Shown piece by piece: positions 49,778-62,014 of a DNA stretch of 64,000 nt. The stretch is from Megaustenia siamemsis (taxonomy: Eukaryota; Mollusca; Gastropoda; Stylommatophora; Ariophantidae). A program made the position numbers and the translations under genes. Numbering within the stretch: position 1 is the first letter of the stretch; each line of letters opens with the position of its first letter. Location: NCBI GenBank assembly GCA_032433765.1, contig JAVIAB010000047.1, positions 12,857,107 to 12,921,106 of the forward strand, read 5' to 3'. The notes under the pieces are model-generated. The model was given only the letters and a program-made list of their open reading frames with translations. It was not told where the DNA came from and made no database searches.

Positions 49778-51095
49778 ATCATCGAGTGCTTTCTTCGCAA
49801 CGAAGGTTGGCTACCATGGAGCGCCATTCTGCTCTGTCTCTTGCTTTGATCGCGCAGGTTGTCATAGGCTGATTTGTCCATCTTTTGATGTTACTCGTCC
49901 ATGTTAGTCTTGGTCTGCCTCTGCCTCTTTTACCTTGCATTTTCCCCTCCAGGATTACTTTTAGTAGGCTGTTGTGTCTTTTAACATGGCCCAAAAATCG
50001 CATTTGTCTTGTTTGAATTGTGCTTAGTAGTTCTCTTTCCATTTTTAGTTGTTTTAAGACTTCATCGTTTGTTTTCTTTTCCTTCCATCCAATTCTAACT
50101 ATTCTTCTATATATCCACATTTCAAAGGCTTCAATTCTCGGTTCTGTTTCCTTGTCTAATGTCCACGTTTCTGCACCATATAAGAATATTGAGAAAATGT
50201 AACATTTTGCTATTCTTAGTTTTAGCCCTGGTGTTATTTGTTTTTATGTTAGTATGTTCTTCATGACATTACATTTACTTTTTGCCATTCCTATTCTTTT
50301 GTTTATTTCAGTTGAACATTTTCCATCACTGGTTATAGTATGTCCAAGGTAGTTGTAGTTCTTGACTGTCTCCAGGTCTATTCCTTCTATTCTGATATCC
50401 ACTTGTGGGTTTTGAGTATCTTCTTTGTTTATGATCATAGTTTTAGTCTTTTTAATATTCATATGTCTACATATATTCACATATCTAGTCCATATTTTTT
50501 GCTAGTCATGTTTATTTCATTAAGTAATTGTTGTAGATCTTTAGGATTTTCTGCTAGTAGTACAGTATCATCAGCACATCTTAGGTTATTGATTATCTTT
50601 CCATTAATTTGTAGGCCTGGCATCTCTATGATGTTTTTAAAAATGTGCTCAGTGTATAGATTGAACAAGCTTGGTGATAGGATGCATCCCTGTGTTACTC
50701 CTCTTTTTATATCATTAGGTGTAGAGTTCTCTTTGTTATACTTTATTATTGCTGTTTGCTCCCAGTATAGATTACATATTAGTCGTATGTCCATGTCATC
50801 TAGATGTATCTCTTTTAGGCATTCTATAAGTTGTTTGTGGTGTACTCTATCAAAAGCTTTGGTGTAGTCTATGAAGCAGGCATATATTGGTTTGTTTACT
50901 TCTATGTATTTTTCGATTAATGTTCTCATGCAGAATATGGCTTCTTTTGCCCCGCTATTTTTCCTAAATCTAAATTGCTGCTCATCTAATTCAGTATTGA
51001 TTTTATTTTGAATCCTTCCTTGTACGACTTTTAGCAAGATTTTTGTAACATGGCTTATTAGGCTTATTGTTCTAAAGTCGCTGCATTCAACTACA
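49778..51095 (-). pseudogene. LINE-B, longest copy: RT and C-terminal region
   Basis: Minus strand from 51037: QGRIQNKINTELDEQQFRFR, CFIDYTKAFDRVHHKQLIE (first Asp), RGVTQGCILSPSLFNLYTEH, LRCADDTVLLAENPKDL (catalytic ADD), IEGIDLETVKNYNYLGHTIT, then IGWKEKKTNDEVLKQLKMER, GHVKRHNSLLKVILEGKMQG, KARDRAEWRSMVANLRCEES. The RT fingers and palm from the first Asp to ADD are in one 186-codon frame; a frameshift near 50477 and another near 50244 break the rest. Tail (GAT)n at 49778-49785. The endonuclease part is missing. Confidence 0.92.
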
Positions 51096-51104
51096 CCATA
51101 AAGA

Positions 51105-53110
51105 ATATAACGCCTCTAAAAGAATAGGAAGAATTGGATGGAAAGAAAAGAAAACAAACGATGAAGTCTTAAAACGACTAAAAATGAACAGAGAACTACT
51201 AAACACAATTCTTCTTTCTTCTTCTGCATACATTCAGACTAGCACTCCGGACTCTTTTATGAAGGCAGCTGTCTGTTTAAGTGATTCGGTTGCCCCATAG
51301 AGTTTCTCTTCCAGGGAACTGGGTGTGGGACACATTGTCCTTCTCAATTCCGAGTACTGGAGGCAATCCTATAGAACATGTTTTGTTGTCATGTTATCCA
51401 TAATACATTGCATTGCCTGGTAGTTCCTATTTTGAGTTTGGTGCATTTGTGGTTTTTTCATTTTGTTGTGGTCAGTGCGTAGGCGAAGTATGATTACTTG
51501 ATCCCTCCTTGATAGTTGGAGGTATCCGTCCATCTCGTTATACTTTGGGTGTTCTTGTTTCCATGTTTCATGATACTGGCCTTTGATGATGAATTTGACT
51601 TCATCATAGCTAACCTTATGGTTCTCTTGTGGTAATTTCCCTCCCTCCTTAACTAGTTTGTATGCACATTCGTTTCCTTGTATATTACAGTGTGATGGTA
51701 TCCACTGAATGGCCACTCTCTGGAAGTTATTGCACAATTGGTCTAGGGTGGTTCTCAAGCCATCTAGCTTATTGTTCCTGGGTTTTTGTTTATAGAACTA
51801 TTAGGACTAACAGTGCGTCGGTCAGTATCACCAATTTTGCACGTTATTTTTGTGTTGGATAGCCAGTTTTGCAGCAACTTCAGGGGCTTCAGTTTCTACT
51901 TTACATTTGTTTGAAAATGTCTCAGTAGCTATTGATTTGGTAATCTCTTCCTGATTATTCAGCCTCAAGAAAACACATCCTCTTTCATTTCTGGTGGCGT
52001 TTGTAGCAGAGCAGTTCGTGTATATGTGTAACCAGGAGTCATGTGGGTAGTTGTTTATGTATTTTTCTGCTATGTGCTTTCTCTCTGTTTATGTTTGGGT
52101 GCATTTTTTTTCATGATTCCTATTATGTCTTCCTTAAGGTCTGGTATTTTATATTTCCCGTGGGGAGTCATACCGAATGGGCATATGGATTTTGGCATTG
52201 TTTGGAAAGTACTGAATTGTTAATTGTCAATTCTTTGGAGATTGCCACGATGTTGCTCCTCTTTAGTTTTCCTTTTTCAAAACTTTCTTATTCTTTGGTG
52301 CATGGGGTGGTTAGGGAGCCTTTTGTATTTCTGAGCTTGTTGCATTAATTTAGTTGTCCGTATGTCTCCCAAAGGTTGTATACCTGTTACTGTTTCTAGA
52401 GACTTTATAGGTGTAGATTTCATAGCCCCAGTGATGATACGAGCAGTTTTGTGTTCTGTTATTTTTGCTAAACTGTGATTTGGAAGCTGTGCCCAGGCTG
52501 TGACTCCATACTCTAGGACTGGTCTTACTCTACCAGTGTATAGTTGCTTCAAGATAATATCTGCTCCCCAGTCAGTTCCTGCTAATTTCTTCATAATATA
52601 TATTCGTTTTCTGGCTCTTTTTATTTGTTTTGTCTGATTTATCCATGTCATTCTGCGATCCATGGTGACGCCTATATATGTTGAATCTTGGTCAATAGGA
52701 AGTGTATGGTCTTTTACTTAAAAATTTGTAGAGAGTGTGTTTCTTGATAGGTTGAAAATTGTGCATGTATTTTTTTCATTAACGGGTAGTAGCAAGGTGT
52801 CTGTCCATTTATCAAGTTTTCCTAAGGCATATTGTATTCTTGAGCTAGCCAATGATATAGATTCTTCTCGTGCCCACATCGGTATATCGTCTAAACACAA
52901 TTCAAACAAGACAAATGAGATTTGTGGGGCATGTTAAAAGATACAGCAGCCTACTAAAAGTAGTCTTGGAAGGGAAAATACAAGGTAAAAGAGGCAGAGG
53001 CAGACCGAGCCTAACATGGACAAGTAACATAAAAAGATGAATAAGTCAGCCTGCACCATCAAAACAAGAAACAGAGTGGAAAGGTGCTCCATAGTAGCCA
53101 ACCCTCGCCG
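51105..53110 (+). pseudogene. LINE-B C-terminal copy split by a LINE-F insertion
   Basis: 51105-51211 reads RIGRIGWKEKKTNDEVLKRL and MNRELLNTI. 52891-53110 continues QTRQMRFVGHVKRYSSLLKV, VLEGKIQGKRGRGRPSLTW. The join is exact once one copy of CTAAACACAATTC is removed. It faces the minus LINE-B copy, so the two form an inverted pair. Confidence 0.9.
51212..52890 (-). mobile_element. LINE-F (GAA-tailed), RT end, connection and RNase H regions, 13-bp target duplication
   Basis: Jockey-like LINE with RNase H, 5' truncated. CTAAACACAATTC at 51199-51211 and 52891-52903. Minus strand: ISLASSRIQYALGKLDKWTD (end of RT), then RRMTWINQTKQIKRARKRIY, VRPVLEYGVTAWAQLPNHSL, then the RNase H end VAIQWIPSHCNIQGNECAYK and RDQVIILRLRTDHNK. 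The 3' tail is a (GAA)-type run at 51212-51222. Frames break between about 52280 and 51760. Confidence 0.93.
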
Positions 53111-53279
53111 CAGAGACGGCATTCATTGAGGATGAGAGAGACTATGGAGGTGGAGTAGGGACGAACAATTACTTATGCAGTTAAGTTCATTATGAGGCAG
53201 TTTGTAGGAAACAAGAAGACAGCTGTTATTGGTTCATAAAACGAGCTAGGAAAACAGCATAAGAGAGAACTATAAAAAT

Positions 53280-53445
53280 CATGACAAATTAAAGAGGCTA
53301 AGCTGACCAGACAGCTTAAGAAAATGGCTTGGCAGAAGGTCAACAAGAGAAACGATAAACAACTGTCGTGATCGAAAGTTGTGGAGAGACATGATCACCT
53401 ACGCCAGCAGGCTTGGTACTTGATGATGATAATGATGAAGCAGAC
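53280..53445 (+). mobile_element. LINE-D 3' fragment
   Basis: ACAGCTTAAGAAAATGGCTT, CGATCGAAAGTTGTGGAGAG-like, GACATGATCACCTACGCCAG and a TGATGATGATAATGATG tail. Plus orientation, opposite to 54095-55205. Confidence 0.8.
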
Positions 53446-53830
53446 AACGATCTTTAGACTCAGAAACAGACCACCGTGGACTCAGAGCACACATACAAAA
53501 GATAGGACTCAGTGACTGCCATATGTGATTGCATCCAGACTCTGGATCCTATATAGTTATATACAACTTGACTGCAGCACTCTTCACACACTAACACAAA
53601 TATGGCCCACGGGAACAACTCTGAATTGAAAACTACGGTAAACCGGCGAAGGCCTAAAAACGCACTGTTTTGTTTGAGAACTATGCTGGTCTAATTGCAC
53701 TGCAGTAGCTGTTCGCTAAAGAAGAAGAGATAATTTTAGTTCATCATCATCGTCATCACGGTTGGCTTACCACGGCAACAGTCGGGGCTCGTACCCTGGC
53801 GAGGGCACCTGGGTTTTACTAATTCCCTAA
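53445..53830. other. No gene recognised
   Basis: CATCATCATCGTCATCACGG at 53741-53760 may be the tail of a degraded LINE-B or LINE-D. Otherwise unassigned. Confidence 0.4.
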
Positions 53831-53839
53831 AAATTAGTG

Positions 53840-54090
53840 GGAGCCGCGATAGCTCAGTGGTTAGTGAACTGGACTACTACGGACACGGGGTAGGGTACGA
53901 TCCCAACCGACGGTTCCGGGTTCACCCAGCCTTAAATGGGTACCGGATTTTTTCTGGGAAAGTAAAGCAGCACGGGCGTAATACCGACCACATTACCCCA
54001 AAAATCATGTGCTGAAGGTCTGTAAAATATAGGGTCACTAACACCATATTTCCCTATACGCCACTTGGCGTGACGGGGGGTACTTTACTT
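53840..54090 (+). mobile_element. S1 SINE copy
   Basis: GGGAGCCGCGATAGCTCAGT to CGCCACTTGGCGTGACGGGG and TTTACTTTTACTTTA, nearly identical to 9109-9368. No clear target duplication; LINE-D follows at once. Confidence 0.9.
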
Positions 54091-54094
54091 TTAC

Positions 54095-55205
54095 TTTATC
54101 ATCGTCAACAAGTACCGGGCATGCAGGCGTAGGTGATCATGTCTCTCTACAACTTTCGATCTCGGCAGCTATTTATCATTTCTGTTGTTGACCTTCTGCC
54201 AAACCATTCTCTTAAGCTGTCTGTTATTTTTTTCTCGTTGCTTCCCTCTATCTCTTCGTCCCTCAATTTTTCCATTTGTTACAATATATTCCAGTTGTTC
54301 TCTTCTCATTACATGGCCAAAAAATGATGATTGTTTCTTCCTAATATTGGAAATTAGCTCTCTTTTTGCTTTGACCTCTCTCATAATATCTTCATTACTC
54401 TTCTTAGCTGTCCATGGTCCTCTTCAACATTCTTCTGTAAAACCACATTTCTACAGACTCCAGTGATTTTCTTGTCTGTTGTCCTATTGTCCATGATTCG
54501 CATCCATATGTTAATACTGGCTCTACGTAACATTTAAGAACTCTTTTTCTTTTTTTCTATTGTCAAAAATGGATTACATAGTATTTTCCTCATTTTTTGG
54601 AAAGCTGCTTTTGCCTGAGCCATTCTGCATCTCACCTCTTTTCGTCTGCCTCTTCATCATCCGTCTGAGGTTAATAAAGTTCCCAAATATTTAAATTCAT
54701 TTACCTGTTTTAATATTGTTCCACTTGTCTTTATTTTGCACTGAGGTGATGTCTTTTTCTTTGTTGTTACCATTATCTGTCTTTTTGCTATTAAGGCCTT
54801 TATTTTTGCTTTCTTTCACTATAATGTCCAACATTTCTTGTAACTCATTTTCACTCTTAGCGATTAAGACTGTATCATCAGCATACCTTAGATTATTTAT
54901 ATTATGACCTCCAATTGTTATTTCAGGCATGCCCCTTGTGGATCTTAAAATAATTTCACTATAAATATTAAACAAATCTGGTGACAGCACACAACCTTGT
55001 CTAACACCCTGTTTTATTTGTTAAAACATTCCCAAATGGTTTCCAGTTCTTATAGTTATAGCCGCTGTTTGTTGCCAGCACATGTTCTTTATTATTCTTA
55101 GATCTTTGCTGTCTACGTTTATGCTTTCTAAAATTTTGATTATTTCTTGGTGCTTTACTTTGTCAAATGCCTTGGTGTAATCTATGAAACATAGGTATAG
55201 ATATT
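54095..55205 (-). pseudogene. LINE-D, longest copy: RT end and C-terminal region
   Basis: Minus strand: LSPDLFNIYSEIILRSTRGM, NNLRYADDTVLIAKSENELQ (catalytic YADD), then after frame breaks REVKAKRELISNIRKKQSSF, GHVMRREQLEYIVTNGKIEG, RRDRGKQREKN. The 5' end stops near 55205, just after the first-Asp region (CFIDYTKAFDK-like at 55170). Tail CATCGTCAACAAG at 54099-54112. Confidence 0.9.
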
Positions 55206-57500
55206 TTAGTTAGCAGCATCAACAAGATGAAAACCTACTGGCATCCGTAAAGACTGAGATGTTTAAGCATTATCACTGTTTTGAGTAAGCAGACTAGTGC
55301 ATTTAATTTTAATTATTTAAAACTAGTCAGTACGCATCATTATACAATAACTATAACTGTATGTCTTCTTTTAACAAAGAAATAATTAATTTTAAGAGAC
55401 AGCTTCACCATAGTTAGTTATAAATTTGTTAAATTGAATTATTATCTGAGCAGAACATTGAACATATTGCTATAATTATATTTTGCGAACTGATTGATCT
55501 AAAATCTGGCAACTTAAATCGATATCTAAGATGGCGGCATCCCTGCAGTGAAGTGTAGTGTGGGGTAAGACTAGTCATACCTTTCTAGTTTCTTATCGAT
55601 ATTCTTTATAACACGTGCTTTCTCAAAACAAATCCATTCAAAGATTTAAAAGGAGTAAATGGAATTAGACAAAGTCAGTTGTTTGTGGGCAACTTTGCCT
55701 CGTACGTCGTAAGTGCATTTGTCGAGGAGTTCAGTTCGGAGTTCCAGCAGATCAGCGGATTGTGGTGCCGTTCCTCCTGTAGAATAGTACATCATATAAT
55801 ATAAGTACTATTACTAATAGTAATTAATAGTATTGTTCAGTATTTGTTTATTAATTACGTTTTAAAGTTCAGTGTAAAAAAAAACACACACACAACTTTA
55901 TGGTTTTTTTTTTACAGTTCGTGTCGACAGATGCATGCGACTTAAATTAAAGATTTAGTTTTACTTTTTTTAGTGAGAAAAAAATATAATTTTATGATGT
56001 ATTTAATTTAATAATTCTTATTCTTTCTTTATTTATAAACAACTTTATACTTTATTTCATTTCATCATGTGATTGACTGATTGACATTACGTTGCATGAT
56101 TTTCATAATAATCTTTGCCTTAGAATCATCAGTCAGTTATCATCATCAAGTCAAATCATTGTATTAAAATTAATGTATTCAGTAATTCAATTGTTTGTCA
56201 GAAGGAAGGCCTACTACTCTTGGACTAGCTAGTCTAAAACTAAAAGTAAAAGTCTTCTTCCTGCTGCCTCCTGATGTGTGGTGTAGGTTTTTTTTTTTTT
56301 TTTTAAAATATGAACTTTTCAACCAATCACTACTTTATTATTTTATACTAGACAGGTATGATCATGAAAGGGGTTTCGAGAGTGATCAGTCAGTGAATTT
56401 CAACTAACTGAAATCTTTTCTGATTAATTTAGCTTTATGTAGGCTAATATATCAGAAAGTATGGCAAGTCGACTGTATCAACATGATTATTTTATCATGA
56501 TATAGGCAAACATTACAACATGTTCGTAGCCTAGTCCTAAGTCCCTAGTCTTAGTATGATAAGTATGTATATGAGAAAATGTTTGATGTTTGCACTGATT
56601 GCAGTCACCATGACTACAGTTACAGTTACACTGTTTCAGGTCTTAAATGAATCAGGCTAGTAGATTCTCGGTTTTGCTGATAAGCTTAATTTAAACATCA
56701 CTTGCTGTCAGTTTTTAAAATTACTTTTAAGTAGACGAAACAAACAATACATCACTTGTGGAAAATTCCCAAAAGTTGATTATCATGTATGACCAGTAAT
56801 GAGTAATAAATTGATCAAAATTGCAACTTGTCAGTAGAGTGAATCTTTCAAGAAGCCGAACTTGAATTGTCTCCTCAGGAGCATACCCATTGAATCACCA
56901 TCTCTCCTTGCTTTAACTTTAAGATATTTAGATAATATAGGGTTGCTTTTAATACCCATATCTTTCTATGATAACTGAAGATTACATGCTGTTGATCAGA
57001 CTTGATTTTTTTATTTTTAGGTTTGAACCAGATTCATTTTAAGATTAAAAAAATTCCATCAGATGCCTTTTTTCATTTTACAATTTCATACAATAATATA
57101 ATTAAATGTATATATCACAGGAAGGAATGGAAAATGGTTGCAGAAAATGAAAATAACCGTATATTGATAATATTTGAAGGAAACAATATATTTTATAAAT
57201 AGCATAAAATATTGAAATTTTCAATTCAAAATATTGTATTTCCTATACCTCCATTTTCCCATGATAAGAAGTCTCACTATCGATTCTTCTCTTGAAATTT
57301 TACACAAAAATAATCCAAAGTTCTTCATAATACAGTCTGATATTTTTGTCAACAAATAATTAAATTATGCACAAGAAAGTAGTGGGCGTGGCAATTATTT
57401 GTCAGCATTAAACAATTTTAAATTGCCATTTAAAAAAATTCTATATTATCATATTTGGTATGAACAAAAAATCCTTATAAAACCTCTTTAGGTATTGAAT
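55205..57500. other. No repeat or gene recognised; possible unannotated first exon
   Basis: 55531-55541 has AAGATGGCGGC (a YY1-type site common at transcription starts), and donor-like GGG|GTAAGA at 55563 and GTC|GTAAGT at 55709 with raised CpG around 55690-55770. The rest is very AT-rich and free of the window's repeats. Confidence 0.35.
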
Positions 57501-57509
57501 ACAAGTATT

Positions 57510-58679
57510 CTTCTTCTTTCCTTCCTCTCTGCCTTTCAGCGGCGAGGGGAGATATAATTTGCGGTCTTTTGCTCTTCTGTTCGCCTCTGCTGCTGTTATG
57601 TTTCCTAGTGCTTCTAATATTCCATTGACCCATCTTTTACTTGGTCAACCCTTGGGTCTGGTGTTCTCACAACGTTTGTTGAAGGCTTGTTGTGTTGTGT
57701 TTTGTTCTTTCTGCCTTGTCACGTGGCCAAACCATTTTATCTGTTGTTTCCTTATATATTCGTACGAGATTAGCTAGGGGCTAATCCTAGCTTTTTTCTC
57801 AGTTCTTCATTTCTGATGTTATCTCTCAGACTGTTTCCTGTCAATCGTCTAACACATTTCATCTCTGTAGAGGTCATTTTTCTTATTGTTCTTGCATCTA
57901 ATGTCCAGGTCTGGCATTGGTAGCACAACGTTGAGACGAAGATTGTATTGTATAGTGCTCGTTTTGCCTCCAGAGTTATTTCCTTGTTGGACAATAGTGG
58001 TGATAACTGTCCGTTGATTTGACAAGCTTTGTTGCATCTTGATTCTATCTCTGCTGTTTGAGAATTATCGTTTGTCATTAGACTTCCTAGGTATTTGAAT
58101 TCCTCTACTTGTTTTAGTTGTCTGCCTTCTATAGTTTTGTTGATGTTCTGTTTATTTTTGGCGACATTCATGACTTCTGTTTTGTTGATGTTGATTTTCA
58201 TGTTGTATTTTGTGCCTGAGATGTTGAGTTTGTTTAAGTGTTCTTGTAGGTCTTCTATTTTTTCATGTATTAGTGCCTGATCGTCTGCAAATAAATGCTC
58301 GTTGATCTCCTCTGTCTCGGATGGGTCGGCTAGCTTGCATATATGGTCCATGTATGTAATAAACAGTAGGGGGGATAGTACTCACCTCTGTCTTACGCCT
58401 GATCTAACTTCGAAGTGGTCTGTGTAGCCTGCTGCTGGGTCCCACCCTGCAGCTGCTGTTGACGTAGAGGCTTTTAAAAAGGTTGGTTAGATGTTGGCTT
58501 ACTCCGTATGTTGTTAGTATCTCGCACAGTTGTTCTCTGTTTACTCTGTCGAATGCTTTTTCCTGGTCATTGAAAGCTTTGTATATGTTTTGATTGTGTT
58601 CTGTCATTTTTTCTGCAAGCTGTTTTAGTGTGAATAGTGCGTCGGTACATCCTCTGTTTTTTCAGAACCCCATTTGAGA
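57510..58679 (-). mobile_element. LINE-A copy with 9-bp target duplication
   Basis: ACAAGTATT at 57501-57509 and 58680-58688. (GAA)-type tail at 57510. 5' truncated at NRGCTD-like RT sequence. The most intact LINE-A C-terminus in the window. Confidence 0.92.
57770..58351 (-). pseudogene. LINE-A RT end and C-terminal region, 193 open codons
   Basis: HLFADDQALIHEKIEDLQEH (catalytic FADD), KININKTEVMNVAKNKQ, RQLKQVEEFKYLGSLMTNDN, EIESRCNKACQINGQLSPLL, LCYQCQTWTLDARTIRKMTS, MKCVRRLTGNSLRDNIRNEE and LRKKLGLAP. A frameshift at about 58355-58400 separates it from NREQLCEILTTYG upstream. It shows what the damaged 28174 copy lost. Confidence 0.9.
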
Positions 58680-58754
58680 ACAAGTATTGGTGGATATAAA
58701 TATGAAATCGGCTCTTTACAAATAAAATATTAACTGTACCCATCAGAGCCAATG

Positions 58755-59780
58755 TGTCAGTTAATAATCCGATAGTTGCTTCACCAGTGAACCGATGTGT
58801 TAGTTAATGGTTCGGAGTGTATAAGGTAATTTTCATTTTTGAAGTTTTGTCCCTGTAGTCTATCCATGATAGATTCAAAGAGATGAAAATCTGAATGAGC
58901 AAGTTCTTGGCTATAAGGTGGATGAAGATAAATCATATCTGACCCTCGTCCGGCAAATCCTGCTATGTCTTCCATCGTGTGATTGCTTGTGTATGGCCTG
59001 ACATTGTCAGGATAGAAATGAGCACTTTGTAGATCTGGTTAATTTCTTTACAGGAGTTATGTCACTTTACTTAGAGAGTAAATGTAGTGGAGAGAGTCTC
59101 TTGTTCTTCCCCTTTCTATGAAATACATACAAGCGTGAGCGTTCCAGTAGATTTATAAGCAAACAGTTGCTGGCAGACTGGATTAATTTTGCTTCTCTTG
59201 TGGGGTTCTCTATGATGCCACATTATCATACTTTTTGGATTGCTGCTTTGTTTCTGGTTCATTTTAGTGACCCATAATTCATCACTGCTTGCTGAATATA
59301 TTTGTTTCCTGTTATAATGAATGTTCTTCATGGTGGCTTAGAAGATCTTCACAGATGAATTTTCTGCTGGCCTGTGAACTGTAACAAAGTTACACTGCAC
59401 CAACCATACACAAATTTGTATGTAGCCGGTATGAACAATAATTGTTTGAACAGTATGGTGCCAAATGCCAACAGCATGATTCAGCTCAACTCATCCTTTG
59501 TGATTTTGTTGGCTTTTCATATATCAAATGAACTCCCTGTTCATGCCTTAACTGCAGTTTTTGGGTGACCACATCATGGTTTTTTTAGTAATTGTTTCTC
59601 TTTATCAACCATCTCCAGATGGACAGTTTCCTCACCATACACATTTCTCATACAACTGTGAACAACTTTAGGCTAGCTATCTTCATTCGTGAGAAATGTA
59701 TCACAACTCCTTGCTTTTTGGCATTTGCTTGATGCAGCTGCCATTTTGAAAAACAATTAATTGAAACTGTCTTTTACCAG
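58755..59780 (-). pseudogene. mariner transposase remnant
   Basis: Minus strand: SSDELWVTKMNQKQSSNPK (the first-Asp region, GDE in active mariners, here SDE) at about 59270, then at 58970 on MEDIAGFAGRGSDMIYLHPP, YSQELAHSDFHLFESIMDRL, QGQNFKNENY. HPPYS-LA-SD-HLF is diagnostic of mariner; its Asp is the third of DD34D. Frames broken. Inverted repeats not found. Confidence 0.85.
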
Positions 59781-59984
59781 ATGCTGAAACTTAAGAAATT
59801 CCTATTTGGCTTTCAGAGCATAATTTATATCATTACTGAAACAGTTTGGATTAAAAACTTCTATAATTGCAGGAAAACAAAAGGAAATAAAAATATCCAG
59901 CCTTTCTTTCTTTAATACTTCTGATGTTTAAAAAAATCAGCAACCAAGAACTGTTCAATAGGTACAACCAACACATGATATCTA

Positions 59985-60025
59985 CACAGTGATATCTACA
60001 CAGTGATATCTACACAGTGATAACA
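59985..60025. repeat. Short tandem repeat, 14-bp unit, 3 copies
   Basis: GATATCTACACAGT three times. Confidence 0.9.
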
Positions 60026-60064
60026 TGGATGCGCGGGAACTGGATGAGTGTTCCAAAGAAACTC

Positions 60065-60455
60065 ATAGGCCATCTATCTATCTTTCGTTCGTCTGAAGTA
60101 TTGTCTATATCTGCAATGTCGTTTCCTGTATAAATTTTACTGTCTTTTGTAATTCTTGCAGTGGGTCATATAGTTTTGTCTGTAGTGTTGTATCTATGGG
60201 CCAATGGATTTTCCTCAGTCTACTATGTGCAATTTTGAAGTATGTGCTCAGCAGTCTGGGGTGCCTGTCCACATGTACAAGTAGTTGATGTGCCGATCTT
60301 GAATTGTGTATACATGTGATGTAATTGTGTCCTGTTCTGAGGCGTATAATGATAACTTGTTCATATCTATTCATATTATGAAAGGCATCCTGATTTGGGG
60401 CTTGTGGTCTTCTGATTGATTTGATTATCTGTTTCTCATAGGCCATAATAATCAC
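60065..60455 (-). mobile_element. LINE-F 3' end (GATA-tailed)
   Basis: CCATCTATCTATC tail, then on the minus strand NRYEQVIIIRLRTGHNYITC, LRKIHWPIDTTLQTKL and LQELQKTVKFIQETT. The Cys-rich part is shifted out of frame. Confidence 0.85.
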
Positions 60456-60895
60456 TGTTATTCAGTGTATCCTTGAGAGAAGGTAAAAGTGCAAGAAAAA
60501 AATTAAACCTACTCCAAAGCAGTAAAGGTGGAGCTCCACAGTGTAAATCAGACTTGGAGTAACCTGTGGAAAGAGTGATAATGTCCTAATATATATTCAT
60601 CTGCCATAGATCTAAGGACAAGCATATAGAACCAAGGCAACAGAAAATTGATGCACTTTACCAGCTCAACAGTCTGGCATTTGAAACTCCTGAAGAGTAG
60701 TGTGACCGAAGCTGATGATGATTAAAGAAAAGCTCATATAACCATACTATTACGTTATAGAACATGCTGCATAAAGATATCAGTATTGGTTAATGATTAA
60801 CAAGAAAATCAACTTCATTTTAATCATTGCAGATCAGTACTCAGTAGATGACTGAAAGTATGCATAATATCTCTGCTACCTGTAGCTCCCTTGTT
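60455..60895. other. No gene recognised
   Basis: A 34-codon open stretch (QQKIDALYQLNSLAFETPEE) ends in TAG before GCTGATGATGATT. This GAT end suggests another retroposon fragment. Confidence 0.35.
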
Positions 60896-60897
60896 TG

Positions 60898-61120
60898 ATT
60901 CATTCGTAATCCATCATCTGAGTTGTCCTTTACTATACCTCCCAGGTTACATTCACTTTCAAACTATCATCTGAGCTGTACCATCCTATGCCTCTCTGTT
61001 TGCATTCACTCTTAAGCCTTCATCTGAGCTGTACCATCCTACTACTCCCTGGTTTCATTTACTCCTTATAGATCATCCTAATTGTACATCCTACTCCTCT
61101 CTGGTTACATTCACTCTTAT
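60898..61120. repeat. Imperfect tandem repeat, about 60-bp unit, 4 copies
   Basis: CATCTGAGCTGTACCATCCT, CTCTCTG-TT-CATTCACTCTTA recurs at roughly 60-base spacing with indels. Confidence 0.75.
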
Positions 61121-61309
61121 TCATATTAAATGTGCTATCTTACACTTTTTGCCTTGACTACTGATACTAAGATTTTTAGAATATACCCTTCTTTTTCTAC
61201 ACTTTCTCAGGTTGATAATAGAAAGTGAACTTATAAGACAATAACAGTGACCTTCACCACAATAAATGAATACTTCAGGCCACACAATTACAGAGTCTGT
61301 TGGGGACCT

Positions 61310-61600
61310 AAACAGCAACTGAGAAGAGTGGTCAGCAACCCATAGGTGACTGCATATGTCAAGATTGACAAATAACAGGGTTGATCAAGACTGGTCCACC
61401 TCCCAGCAGTGCTCTTGGGAGTAGACTATCCAGTCTGACCAAGCTGGTTGTGATCAAAGAAAAAAGGCAAATCAGTACTAAAAAATGTCATGCTAAAATC
61501 TGATGTGTAGGGCTGAAAGGCCTGGCTGCCTACAAACTGCAACACAAAACATCTACATCTACTTAACTTCCTTTTAAGGGCATATGATAGAACTTCTCAG
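61310..61600 (+). mobile_element. S5 SINE copy
   Basis: GTCAGCAACCCATAGGTGAC, CTATCCAGTCTGACCAAGC, AAAATCTGATGTGTAGGGCT and ACATCTACATCTACTTAAC, in S5 order. Confidence 0.75.
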
Positions 61601-62014
61601 TCTTTTAGTAACTATTGGATGAACACCAGAAACAAGAAAGAATGTCTTCTCAGTGTAACTCATCAGTTTATTTTGCTTTTGTTTCAGCACTATTTCTAAT
61701 TCTTCCAGACTTTCGGTTCAAGTATCAACTTCACAAGAAATAACGTGACCAAAAAAGCTAAACTTCAAGAGATCCAGTTAACCAATGATGCCAGTGCCCA
61801 TTCATTCAAAACTCCACACTCACTGCATATCTGAGGACTAGAAAAACAAAACTAAGAAAGAATCAAGTACCATTGTAACAATTTACTACAAAAGCTTTCA
61901 AATTTTAGTGCCTAGTGAGAAAATCTCTGGTTAGAGGTCAAAAGTTTATTTGTTGAAGTATTTTTTTTTTTTTTTGTGGATTTGCGTTTAACAAAATAAC
62001 GTTTGCTATCTTCG
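61600..62014. other. No gene; upstream of the putative first exon
   Basis: T-run at 61960-61974. No TATA box or clear CpG island is seen. Confidence 0.35.

Noticed and set aside
51105..51211. 5' inversion (twin priming) of the LINE-B copy at 49778-51095
   Set aside because: The plus fragment covers the same C-terminal region as the minus copy, so it cannot be the missing 5' part of that copy.
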